A DNA stretch of 64,000 bases from JBBDIP01 sp050260675. Lineage in GTDB: Bacteria; Bacillota; Sulfobacillia; Fermentithermobacillales; Fermentithermobacillaceae. The notes under the pieces were generated by a model, which was given only the letters and a program-made list of their open reading frames with translations, was not told the DNA's origin and did no database searches. Positions 26,289-33,582 of the stretch are shown in pieces (the first letter of the stretch is position 1; every line of letters begins with the position of its first letter). The DNA is taken from positions 434,001 to 498,000 of the forward strand of contig JBLNCN010000005.1 of assembly GCA_050260675.1 (NCBI GenBank). The letters are read 5' to 3'. Position numbers and translations under genes: made by a program.

Positions 26289-27059
26289 CTACAGCTCCAT
26301 GAACGCGTGCAGGTACGCGGCAACGCGGTCCAGTCCGACCTCGACCATTTCCTTACCGATCTCCGGGCTGGCCTTGCGGGCATCGCCCAGGCATCCGTTT
26401 TCGGTAGTCTCGTCAAAGAACCTTGCCTCGGAGACCCACGGCCACTGGACGGAACGCTCCCTGGCCGGTCTGACGATGTTGCCTGAGGTCAAGGCCTCGG
26501 TGCGGATGGCTTCGGGGTGCAGGTACATAAGTATCGAAACCTCTCCCTCGCAGGAGTGCCCGGAGGTCTCGCTGGTCACGTACTTCTTGGAGACGTCGGT
26601 CACGGCGTTGTAGGGCAGAGTTGCCCAGGCTGCAGGGCATCCCAGCTCGTGCTTGACCTTGTTGCACACGATGGTGAGGGCCGGGGAGTTGCCGCCGTGG
26701 CCGTTCACGAAGAAGAACCGCTTGATCCCGTGAGCCATGAGGGACTTCACCATGTCCATCAGGACGTTTATAAGGGTCTCGGCCTGCAACGTAATAGTCC
26801 CGGGGAAGTGCATGTGATGGCTGGAGATCCCAACGGGGACAGCGGGAGCCACCAAGACGTTGGGGTAGAGCCTTTCCCCCAGGAGCCTTGAGAACTCGCG
26901 AGAGCAAGAGGTATCCATCTGGAAGGTAGCATGAGGCCCATGCTGCTCGGTAGAACCTACGGGAATGATGGCAGCCTTTACGTTCGGCAGCGCCGCCTTT
27001 ACCTCCGGCCAGGTCATCTCGTGCAGGTACAGACACTTTTTCCCGGTAGCCACGAACAT
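26289..27059 (-). CDS. Creatininase-family amidohydrolase
   Basis: The divalent-metal ligands of the creatininase fold are visible in 256 residues: GSTEQHGPH (Glu38, His40), MDTS (Asp49), FVNGHGGN and HSCEGEVS. Family members open cyclic amides (creatinine) or act on formamide-type intermediates. In anaerobic Bacillota the natural substrate is often unknown, and true creatininase activity should not be assumed. AAGGGAG precedes the ATG at 27059. The gene is followed 52 bp later by the EamA exporter. Confidence 0.88.
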   Translation of the reverse strand: MFVATGKKCLYLHEMTWPEVKAALPNVKAAIIPVGSTEQHGPHATFQMDTSCSREFSRLLGERLYPNVLVAPAVPVGISSHHMHFPGTITLQAETLINVLMDMVKSLMAHGIKRFFFVNGHGGNSPALTIVCNKVKHELGCPAAWATLPYNAVTDVSKKYVTSETSGHSCEGEVSILMYLHPEAIRTEALTSGNIVRPARERSVQWPWVSEARFFDETTENGCLGDARKASPEIGKEMVEVGLDRVAAYLHAFMEL

Positions 27060-27201
27060 CTACTCCCTTCAAAGCGTTGACCTCGTTCAACTCAACTGAC
27101 TTCAATAAGGAAGCGCTGTTTTCCTGCCCGGCGCACGAGGCGTGGCTATCGGGTGTCTTGTCGCGCCATCGCTAGAGCCTTGCCTCCTGAACCTGTTCGC
27201 G

Positions 27202-28584
27202 CTACCGCATTTCCCTTGCTTCTATGAGACGCTTATCTATCTCAGCCACTTTGGCCTGTTCGGCCTCCCAGAAGGACTGGCTCCTCTGCGCGTTCAGCTC
27301 AGCTACCGTCTTCCCCTGCTGCTCCACCCAGGTATAGTACTTGAGGTTGAACCAGCGGTCCTTGTTAAGCACGGTCCCCTCCTGGACGTAGTCGGTAGCG
27401 ACCCGCTGGAAGATATCATAGCGGAGTGCTGCACCCTTCTCATCCAAGGGTCCGAACCGGTTAGTCAGATCCGCCATGACCGACCTGTACCTGTCGATGC
27501 CATCGGTCAGGACTGTCACTACGGTGTCTTTGGGGCCCATCCCGTAGAACTTGGCCGTCTTCACAGCGCCAAGGACGTTGCACACCCCGGAGATGCCGAA
27601 CATGGTCGATAGGTCTTCCACCACCTCAGGTTTCAGTCCCGCGGCGTTGACCAGGTAGTCCATGCCGACGGGATCGGTGAGGAGTTGGAGCCCCATCTTG
27701 CAGTCCATGTCGTCCACGCACATCAGGGCGTCCATATTCCTCACGTTGTGAATCCACGTGACGTGCTTGTCGCCGATTCCCTGTATGTCGTGGTCGCCGT
27801 AGCCGTTGTTGTACAGAGTCGGGCACTGGATAGGTTCCAAGCCAACGGTGAGGCAACCGGGAAACACCTGCTTCAGCCTATCCCCCGCCGCGATGGTGCC
27901 GCCTGACCCCATGGCCGATACAAACGCCGAGCAAGAGCCGTCGCCGATCCCCTTATCCTTCAGGAGGCCCATGAGTTCGGCAACGGTGTTGCCAGTGACA
28001 TAGTAATGGAAGCGGTAGTTTGCCATCGTCTCAAACTGGTTGAGGACTCGCACCTTTGGATCCCGCTTGAGTTCCTTGCACTTGTCGAAAATCTCCTTGA
28101 CGCTGGACTCGCAGCCGGGAGTCTTCACGAACCGCGCGCCGTAGGAAGCGATCTTCTCGAAACGCTCCCTGCTCATGAGCTCGGGCAATACGACAAGGGT
28201 GTCGTACCCCATCCTGGGGCCGACCCACGCGCCGCCGATCCCGTAGTTGCCGGTGGACGGGAATACAAGCGTGTTCTCCCCGGGGACGGCTTCGCCCCGG
28301 AGCTGCGTCTCCATGGTTACCGAGTAGGTCGCGCCGACCTTGTGGGACCCTGTGGGAAACTCCCTGCTGTAGATGGCGACGATATTGGCATCCACCCCGG
28401 TCATGGCCTTGGGAAGGACTACGTGGTAGGGGCTGCCTTGCCTTTGCCAGCTGATGTTGTAGAGGTTGACGGCGTCCAGCGGGTTCTCATCCATTGCCGC
28501 GATAGCGCGCTCGCGGATGCCCTTGTCCAATACGTCGGGATGCAGCATTTCTTCATACGTCGGGCCCCACACGAATTTGCCCAT
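27202..28584 (-). CDS. Fold-type II PLP-dependent enzyme of unknown specificity
   Basis: The 460-residue protein has the Schiff-base lysine in PTGSHKVGA (Lys82), an STGNYG substrate-loop motif and a glycine-rich phosphate loop AMGSGGT. This is the pattern of the tryptophan-synthase-beta/threonine-synthase/cysteine-synthase superfamily, with a long C-terminal tail. GSHK places it nearer the diaminopropionate ammonia-lyase and threonine synthase branches than CysK. The reaction is probably a beta-elimination or beta-replacement on an amino acid, but I cannot name it. The ATG has GGAGGATG upstream. The 5' side faces array B. Confidence 0.75.
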   Translation of the reverse strand: MGKFVWGPTYEEMLHPDVLDKGIRERAIAAMDENPLDAVNLYNISWQRQGSPYHVVLPKAMTGVDANIVAIYSREFPTGSHKVGATYSVTMETQLRGEAVPGENTLVFPSTGNYGIGGAWVGPRMGYDTLVVLPELMSRERFEKIASYGARFVKTPGCESSVKEIFDKCKELKRDPKVRVLNQFETMANYRFHYYVTGNTVAELMGLLKDKGIGDGSCSAFVSAMGSGGTIAAGDRLKQVFPGCLTVGLEPIQCPTLYNNGYGDHDIQGIGDKHVTWIHNVRNMDALMCVDDMDCKMGLQLLTDPVGMDYLVNAAGLKPEVVEDLSTMFGISGVCNVLGAVKTAKFYGMGPKDTVVTVLTDGIDRYRSVMADLTNRFGPLDEKGAALRYDIFQRVATDYVQEGTVLNKDRWFNLKYYTWVEQQGKTVAELNAQRSQSFWEAEQAKVAEIDKRLIEAREMR

Positions 28585-28861
28585 GAACGGTCATCCTCCA
28601 CGACTGCCGGTATTCTCTACCTCACCCTACTTACATCAACTCATGCTCTTCGCTGCTACTCTCGAATTACCCTCTCCCACCTGGCCAACCCCTTACTTCC
28701 CTGCTACCTGCCGTGTCACCATCGCCCGTTCCGAACCCTTCCTTCGCACCCTACAGCTGCTTCCCGCGCCCCTCGCGTCGCCGTCCTCACATAGCCGCTC
28801 CCGCCCCGCCGCCCCTTGACTCCGCACATCCTCCGACTCTCCTCGTGTTGCTCCGGATAAT
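28585..28861. other. Non-coding stretch, strongly pyrimidine-rich on the + strand
   Basis: There is no convincing gene here. The + strand is dominated by C and T, so the leader read toward the leftward PLP-enzyme gene is purine-rich. Small frames on both strands lack ribosome-binding sites. It joins the PLP-enzyme start to array B. Confidence 0.6.
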
Positions 28862-29220
28862 GGTCGCCACGCGACTACTTCCTCGCGGTACCTCGGTAGA
28901 CTCCGCTCACGCCTCGCGGATCCATGCACGCCGTGACCTTTGCTAGTTAGCAACGGTCACCCCGCGGCCTATTGCTAGGCGGGATAGGCCTGGTGTGACC
29001 ATCTGCATTGGAGGCGGTCACGCGGTGACCAATCCATACCCCAGGTATTAGTCGCCGGAGGGTGGCTTTGTCGAAAACTGTGGTCATCAGATGACCACCT
29101 CTCGCCTATTGGTCACGTGGCGACCCGACTTTTCGACATGTAACTCATTGGATGACCATGATCAAACTCTCCATTAGTCGTGTCATGACCCCTCTCAAAT
29201 CGGATGGTCATCCCGTGACA
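28862..29220. repeat. Phased array of 15-bp palindromes with central dyad (array B)
   Basis: Ten 15-bp units are centred at 28931, 28962, 28993, 29023, 29057, 29089, 29118, 29150, 29183 and 29213, with a further good unit GGTCGC-CAC-GCGACT at 28862-28876. The best are GGTCAC-GCG-GTGACC (29016-29030), and GGTCAT-CAG-ATGACC (29082-29096) which lies in a 19-bp palindrome. The array is symmetric about 29103.5, with inverted TGTCGAAAA (29069-29077) and TTTTCGACA (29130-29138) at -30.5 and +30.5. It repeats the design of the element at 8183-8510 with mostly different spacer sequence. It lies between divergent genes. Confidence 0.8.
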
Positions 29221-29332
29221 CATGGGTGGCCGCGCAGACGCTATCCCCATGAGTCTGAGACTCAACCGTCTCGCGCTTAGCGGGGTCCAGCCTCGTCGCA
29301 GGTCAACATATGGCAACTTCTGTCACCTCAAC

Positions 29333-29361
29333 TTGATCGGGTTGCCATTATTTGGTAATAT
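29333..29361 (+). promoter_or_regulatory. Candidate sigma-A promoter of the winged-helix gene
   Basis: TTGATC (29333-29338) and TAATAT (29356-29361) are spaced 17 bp, giving a predicted transcript start about 30 bp before the ATG at 29398. GAGGTGG before the ATG serves as the ribosome-binding site. Confidence 0.6.
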
Positions 29362-29397
29362 CCAACTGTAAATCGGATAGCTCCGCGAGGTGGTTTC

Positions 29398-30120
29398 ATG
29401 AAGTATCCCTGGATCGAAGACTTCCTGCGACTTCGCAACCTGGATAGCAAAGCGAAGTGCGTGTATTTGACGGCCTGCCTTGAGCCCATGTCTCTGGCCG
29501 ACCTCACTAGGGCGACGGGACTTAGCAGAAACTGCGTAAAGGCAAGGGTGCGGAGCCTGGTCGAAGCCGGTTGGATCGTATTGCGACTGGATGGCCGCAA
29601 GAAGCTGGCCCTGCCCACCGCCCCTCAGGCGGTACAACAGAAATACGCGGAGATCCTCAAGGTGCGGCTGTCCATGGCGATGTACCGGGGCGAGGCTCAG
29701 ATGAAACTTCTGTTGGACACCATCGTGGTGTCGCGAAACTTCGTCGAAAACGCCAGGCCGGATTTCCTGAAAAGCCCTGTTACGTCGCTGAACCTTGAGG
29801 TTGACCGCCTCTACCCTGAGGTCGCGGGCTTCGAGTACCTCGGCGCCCAACACATGAAGCCATATGCCGCTTTCGGCGGCCAAGCCAAATACGAAACCAC
29901 AAGATTGAATGACCTAATCAAAGCCGGAATGACCGTCGAAGCCAACATCGAGTTAGTCCACGTGGTGAAAGTCGACCTGACTATCGAAGGGATGCAACGG
30001 CTGATCCCTCCAAAGATGAAGACGTGGCCGTTGGTCGAGGGGCCCTACCTACGAACCGTCCGCGAAACGTGCGCGGACTATATGAAAATGGAAACCGGCG
30101 ATCCCCCACGCCGGCCATGA
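29398..30120 (+). CDS. Winged-helix DNA-binding protein, uncharacterised C-terminal domain
   Basis: The first 75 residues read as a winged helix: helices around SLADLTRATGLSRNCVKARV and a wing WIVLRLDGRKKLAL. The remaining 165 residues do not match a ligand-binding domain I know. They contain a helical stretch and a DLTIEGMQRL segment. It is probably a transcription regulator. The gene begins 177 bp from array B and its promoter is oriented away from it, so it is a candidate partner of that element, although this is inference from position only. Confidence 0.65.
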   Translation: MKYPWIEDFLRLRNLDSKAKCVYLTACLEPMSLADLTRATGLSRNCVKARVRSLVEAGWIVLRLDGRKKLALPTAPQAVQQKYAEILKVRLSMAMYRGEAQMKLLLDTIVVSRNFVENARPDFLKSPVTSLNLEVDRLYPEVAGFEYLGAQHMKPYAAFGGQAKYETTRLNDLIKAGMTVEANIELVHVVKVDLTIEGMQRLIPPKMKTWPLVEGPYLRTVRETCADYMKMETGDPPRRP

Positions 30121-30264
30121 CCACAGGCTCCGCGGCAATGGTCGGCACGGGTAGGCGACCCAGGATGGCTAAACCCTTCAAGATGGGCATCCAGCCTGGT
30201 AGATTGTTCATTGAGTAAGAGTGCTGCTCGCGCGATGAGGATCCCTATAGGTCTGCGGTCTCTC

Positions 30265-30879
30265 CTAGGTCTGGGACTCGACCTCAGACAGGGATCCCTC
30301 CTCAGGCTGCGGTTCCTCGTCAGCCCGTGGCTCTTCCGTCTGGGGATCCTCCTCAGAGTGGGGCTCTTCCGTCTGGGGATCCTCCTCAGACTGGGGCTCT
30401 TCCTCGGGATGGGACTCCTCGTCGGCGAGATCTCCGCCGGCGTCGATACTCCGCCTGCTTACCCCGCCCCACGGCATGCTGAGAGGATGCCCCTGCCTAA
30501 CTGCGGTACGCCACACGAGGGCGGCGATGATCAGGTTAACCAGCAGCAGGACTGTCGCAGTGATGCGGATTCGCAACGTTGCCGGATCGACCCCTGACCC
30601 GGCGAACCACAAAGACAACGTGATGAGCAGCGGGTATCCAATGAGAAGCGTTGACCCGACATAGGCCATGATATCGTTCTTCAGGAGGCTGTCGGACCAG
30701 TGGCTCCTCACATCCAGTGCAAAAACGTAGCCAAAGAAGATCGGGATCAAATATGGAAGGAAGCCTTGAAGGGCGTCCTGCTTCCCGATCCAGTAGAGTG
30801 CCAACTGCGTGGCGTTCCTGACAGCGCCCTCAAAGTAGCACCCGGCCATGATGAGACCTAGCCGGTAAATGGCTCCCAT
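30265..30879 (-). CDS. Integral membrane protein with acidic repeat tail
   Basis: Residues 1 to about 140 hold four or five membrane spans. The last 60 residues are extremely acidic (Glu, Asp, Pro, Gln), with an 11-residue repeat SEEDPQTEEPx. I do not recognise the family. The ATG at 30879 is chosen because GGGAGGTAA lies 6 nt upstream. The frame extended to 30918 lacks a site. The gene is divergent from the coat-like gene at 31055. The tail would be cytoplasmic or external depending on span number and could bind cations. Confidence 0.65.
   Translation of the reverse strand: MGAIYRLGLIMAGCYFEGAVRNATQLALYWIGKQDALQGFLPYLIPIFFGYVFALDVRSHWSDSLLKNDIMAYVGSTLLIGYPLLITLSLWFAGSGVDPATLRIRITATVLLLVNLIIAALVWRTAVRQGHPLSMPWGGVSRRSIDAGGDLADEESHPEEEPQSEEDPQTEEPHSEEDPQTEEPRADEEPQPEEGSLSEVESQT
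30329..30394 (-). repeat. 33-bp direct repeat encoding the acidic tail
   Basis: Two adjacent 33-bp copies (30329-30361 and 30362-30394) differ at a single base, which indicates recent in-frame duplication. Weaker related sequence continues on both sides. Confidence 0.9.
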
Positions 30880-30944
30880 GTGATTACCTCCCTTGTGCTG
30901 ACCCACTAATGGTATCACTGGCGCGCAAGTGGTTCCTTAAGAGA

Positions 30945-30958
30945 CTTCCCCGGGGAAG
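30945..30958. promoter_or_regulatory. 14-bp perfect palindrome between divergent genes
   Basis: CTTCCCCGGGGAAG lies between the membrane-protein start (30879) and the coat-like start (31055). It is a plausible operator for one or both. It resembles, but is two bases longer than, the Noc-site core. It could also be chance. Confidence 0.35.
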
Positions 30959-31054
30959 ACGTTTCGACTGGTGGAGTAAACTCAGGCCCTGTTAAAGACA
31001 GAGTCCCCCGCAAACACTATGCGCTGAAGTTCCACACCTTAGGAGGTTGAGCGC

Positions 31055-32059
31055 ATGGCGGGTAATCTCAGTCAAAAGGAACGGACGATCATCCAGGACC
31101 AGATGAGGCACGAGGAGGTCTGCATCAACAAGTACAACGAGTACGCGCGGAGGACTAGCAGCGATGCACTTCGGGGATTGTTCAACGAGTTCGCCAAGGA
31201 GGAAGAACAGCACTACCAGACTCTGAACGGACTCCTCGGCGGCTCAAAGAGCCCGTCTAAGGGACAGACCGGCGGAGTAGGCGCGTCCGGCGACGTCTCC
31301 AATCTATCTGGCATGTCAGACGAGGAGTTCATTCGCCAAGCGGCCGAGCAGCGGCTGCAGGGGCGCACGCAGCAGCACGTGATGCCGGGAGAGGAAGCGC
31401 TTACGCCATCCGGCTGGTCGCAGCAGATCACGCAGCAGGACGGTCAGCAGAGCAGTCAACGGGGCGGCCAGCAGGTCAGTAGCCAGTCGGTTTGGCCCCA
31501 GCAAGGCAACCAGCAGTTCAACCAGCAGAGTGGGCAGCAGTTCAGCCAGCAGAGTAGCCAGCAATTCGGGCAGCAGAGCAGCCAGCGGTTCAACCAGCAA
31601 AGCGGCCAGCAGTCCGGCTGGCCACAGCAGGGCCTTCAGGGGCAGTTGCAGCAGCCCAGCCAGTCGCGGATGGCTCAGCAGGCACACCAATCGCTGCAGT
31701 CGCAGCAGCTTCAGCAGCCGCAGCAATCCTCGCAGCTACAATCAGGGCAATCCCAGCAGGACCAGCAGAGCCAGCAATTCCGGTCTCCGCAGTCCTTCCA
31801 GGAAGCGTCCCGTGAGCTAATCCCCATGTTCAGGGCTGAGACTGCGCAGGAGTTCGCCGGCGCGGGCTCCAACGCCGACGAGTCCTCAATCGTCAGGGAT
31901 ATGCTGATGACCGAGCAGTTCGTGTCGGGGTCCTATGACTCCGCCATATTCGACTCGATCAGCCAGAACGTAAGGCAGGCTCTCCAGCATATCCAGAAAG
32001 ACGAGCAGAAACACGGGCAAAAACTGCGCGAGTACATGCAGAGCAGGGGGCAGAGCTAG
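31055..32059 (+). CDS. CotF-like spore coat protein with glutamine-rich insert
   Basis: Residues 1-68 (QDQMRHEEVCINKYNEYA, then FAKEEEQHYQTL) and residues about 283-334 (DMLMTEQF, then QKDEQKHGQKL) are the two helical halves of the coat-F domain found in spore coat and ferritin-like proteins. They are separated by about 130 residues in which Gln and Ser dominate, with a QQSxQQF-type periodicity. The insert looks intrinsically disordered and prion-like. AGGAGG lies 8 nt before the ATG. A paralogue follows 42 bp downstream. Spore-coat assignment is by family and not proven. Confidence 0.8.
   Translation: MAGNLSQKERTIIQDQMRHEEVCINKYNEYARRTSSDALRGLFNEFAKEEEQHYQTLNGLLGGSKSPSKGQTGGVGASGDVSNLSGMSDEEFIRQAAEQRLQGRTQQHVMPGEEALTPSGWSQQITQQDGQQSSQRGGQQVSSQSVWPQQGNQQFNQQSGQQFSQQSSQQFGQQSSQRFNQQSGQQSGWPQQGLQGQLQQPSQSRMAQQAHQSLQSQQLQQPQQSSQLQSGQSQQDQQSQQFRSPQSFQEASRELIPMFRAETAQEFAGAGSNADESSIVRDMLMTEQFVSGSYDSAIFDSISQNVRQALQHIQKDEQKHGQKLREYMQSRGQS
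31420..31800 (+). repeat. Gln-codon-rich low-complexity tract
   Basis: CAG/CAA-rich sequence encodes runs such as QQSGQQFSQQS. The repeats are imperfect, with units of about 7-8 codons, and use both glutamine codons. This argues against a simple CAG microsatellite expansion. Confidence 0.85.
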
Positions 32060-32101
32060 CGGCAGCCCCCTTCCGCCACCAACGTTTGGAAGGTGATCGC
32101 C

Positions 32102-33220
32102 ATGGAGCAGCTCACCGAGAAAGAGCGGTTGATGCTGCAAGACCAGCTGAGGCACGAGCAGGTATGCATCAGCAAGTACCGGAGTTACGCCGGGAGGGCT
32201 AGCCCCGCGATCCGGGACATGTTCAACGAGTTCGCCCAGGACGAAGAGAACCACTTTCGGACGCTGAAAGACCTTCTGGCAGGAAAGGAACAGGTCAGCC
32301 AGGAGTTCTCGCGCAACCACGGTTCTACCCCTGTGGATGCCTTCGGGCGTCAGACGAACTGGCAGGGCACTGCCAGCCAGATCCTGTTTGAGCGCGCTGG
32401 CGGCAAGCCCTACCAGTCCTCCAGGGACCACCAGTGGGGTGGGCTGCTGCCCGGCGATGTGGACGATACCAACCACGGTGACCTAACCCGGGGCGGGTTG
32501 GGCGGGCGGGGCGTGCGTCTCCTGGACCAGCACGAGGGCTATCCGCCTCGCCTTTCGCCTCACACACGGTCCGAGGCACATGTTATGCCTAGCCGCGTGG
32601 TGCGGGACGGCGAGAATGCCGCTCGCGTCTGGGGTGACCGGGACGACCATCCTGTGGGCTCCGAGCGGTCAGGAGCCCCGGTCTCCGACACCCGCTTCAT
32701 CTACGGCGGACAGGAGCCCCGCGACGTCCAGCTCCCGCCCCCTGCCACGCAGTATCAGACGTGGCGCGGTAGGGTGCCCGGTTCATCAGCCCTCAGGACT
32801 ACCGGCCAAGCAGGAGCATGGCTGTCAGCCCCGGTCACGCCTACCGGTCCGGTCTCGGTCCCGTCCACAAGGGTGGAAGCTGCCGCAGAGTGGGACGGCT
32901 TCGACCTCTCCCCCTGGTACAACTTGACGAGTCCGTCGCCTCTGGACGGGGATACAGCGCCCTATCGCGGGCATGGGGGCCAAGCACAACGCACCCCGCT
33001 CGGACTTTCCGGCGCCGGAGAGGACGACCGGACCATGCTGACCGACATGCTCATGACCGAGAAGTACATCTCGAGCGCGTATGACTCTGCGGTGTTCGAC
33101 TCGGCGAACCCGCAGGTCAGGCAAGCGCTGCAGCACATTCAGAAGGATGAACAGCGGCACGGCCAGCGGATCGCTCAGGAGATGCAGAAGAGCTCGCCAC
33201 AGACGGAACTGCCCGACTAG
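32102..33220 (+). CDS. CotF-like spore coat protein, paralogue with Pro/Gly/Arg-rich linker
   Basis: The N-terminal 65 residues (DQLRHEQVCISKYRSYA, then FAQDEENHFRTL) and the C-terminal 55 residues (DMLMTEKYISSAYDSAVFD, then QKDEQRHGQRI) match the preceding gene closely. The central 245 residues are unrelated to its Gln-rich insert, being rich in Gly, Pro, Arg, Ser and Asp without strict repeats. The ATG at 32102 with GGAAGG 8 nt upstream is preferred over a GTG at 32093. It is probably co-transcribed with its paralogue and deposited in the same spore layer. Confidence 0.8.
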   Translation: MEQLTEKERLMLQDQLRHEQVCISKYRSYAGRASPAIRDMFNEFAQDEENHFRTLKDLLAGKEQVSQEFSRNHGSTPVDAFGRQTNWQGTASQILFERAGGKPYQSSRDHQWGGLLPGDVDDTNHGDLTRGGLGGRGVRLLDQHEGYPPRLSPHTRSEAHVMPSRVVRDGENAARVWGDRDDHPVGSERSGAPVSDTRFIYGGQEPRDVQLPPPATQYQTWRGRVPGSSALRTTGQAGAWLSAPVTPTGPVSVPSTRVEAAAEWDGFDLSPWYNLTSPSPLDGDTAPYRGHGGQAQRTPLGLSGAGEDDRTMLTDMLMTEKYISSAYDSAVFDSANPQVRQALQHIQKDEQRHGQRIAQEMQKSSPQTELPD

Positions 33221-33240
33221 GCGCAGACGAGCCGAAGCGG

Positions 33241-33344
33241 ATGCCGCTAAGCGGCACCTAGAGTGGAGGCCGTTAGGCAGCGCCTAGAGCTGCGGCCGTA
33301 AGGCGGCGCCGAAAGTTGCGGCCGATCGGCGGCAGCCCGGCCCG
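33241..33344. repeat. 26-bp tandem repeat, four degenerate copies
   Basis: Units start at 33241, 33267, 33293 and 33319, just after the second coat-like gene. Each contains a small palindrome such as GCCGCTAAGCGGC. The stretch 33221-33582 holds this repeat and a terminator, and otherwise no gene that I can support. Confidence 0.75.
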
Positions 33345-33365
33345 TGAAGCCAGCTTGCTGGCAAA

Positions 33366-33403
33366 AAGGAAGGCGGCAGGGGTACTGCCGCCTTCCTTTA
33401 TTT
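33366..33403 (+). terminator. Strong intrinsic terminator of the coat-like genes
   Basis: A 13-bp perfect stem (AAGGAAGGCGGCA at 33366-33378 and its complement at 33386-33398) with a 7-nt loop is followed by TATTTGG. The T-run is short but the stem is very stable. Confidence 0.8.
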
Positions 33404-33582
33404 GGTACAAAGGGGCACCTTGAGGATGCTCATGGGCGTGAGGATGCAGGTGAAAAGGGGCTGCCCGTGAGGGAGCTCGTGAGTGTGGCGGTACATGCGA
33501 ACATGCGCTGGAAGGAGGATTCATAGGAAGCAATGTAGCATCAGCATTAGTAGCGGGATGATGACAAAAGGAGAGTGCCGAA

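Noticed and set aside
8183..29220. The two arrays as copies of a mobile element such as a MITE
   Set aside because: No terminal inverted repeats or target duplications were seen, and the spacers have largely diverged while geometry is kept. Not fully excluded.
30945..30958. Noc-binding site
   Set aside because: The palindrome CTTCCCCGGGGAAG has a core two bases longer than the known Noc site, so the spacing does not fit.
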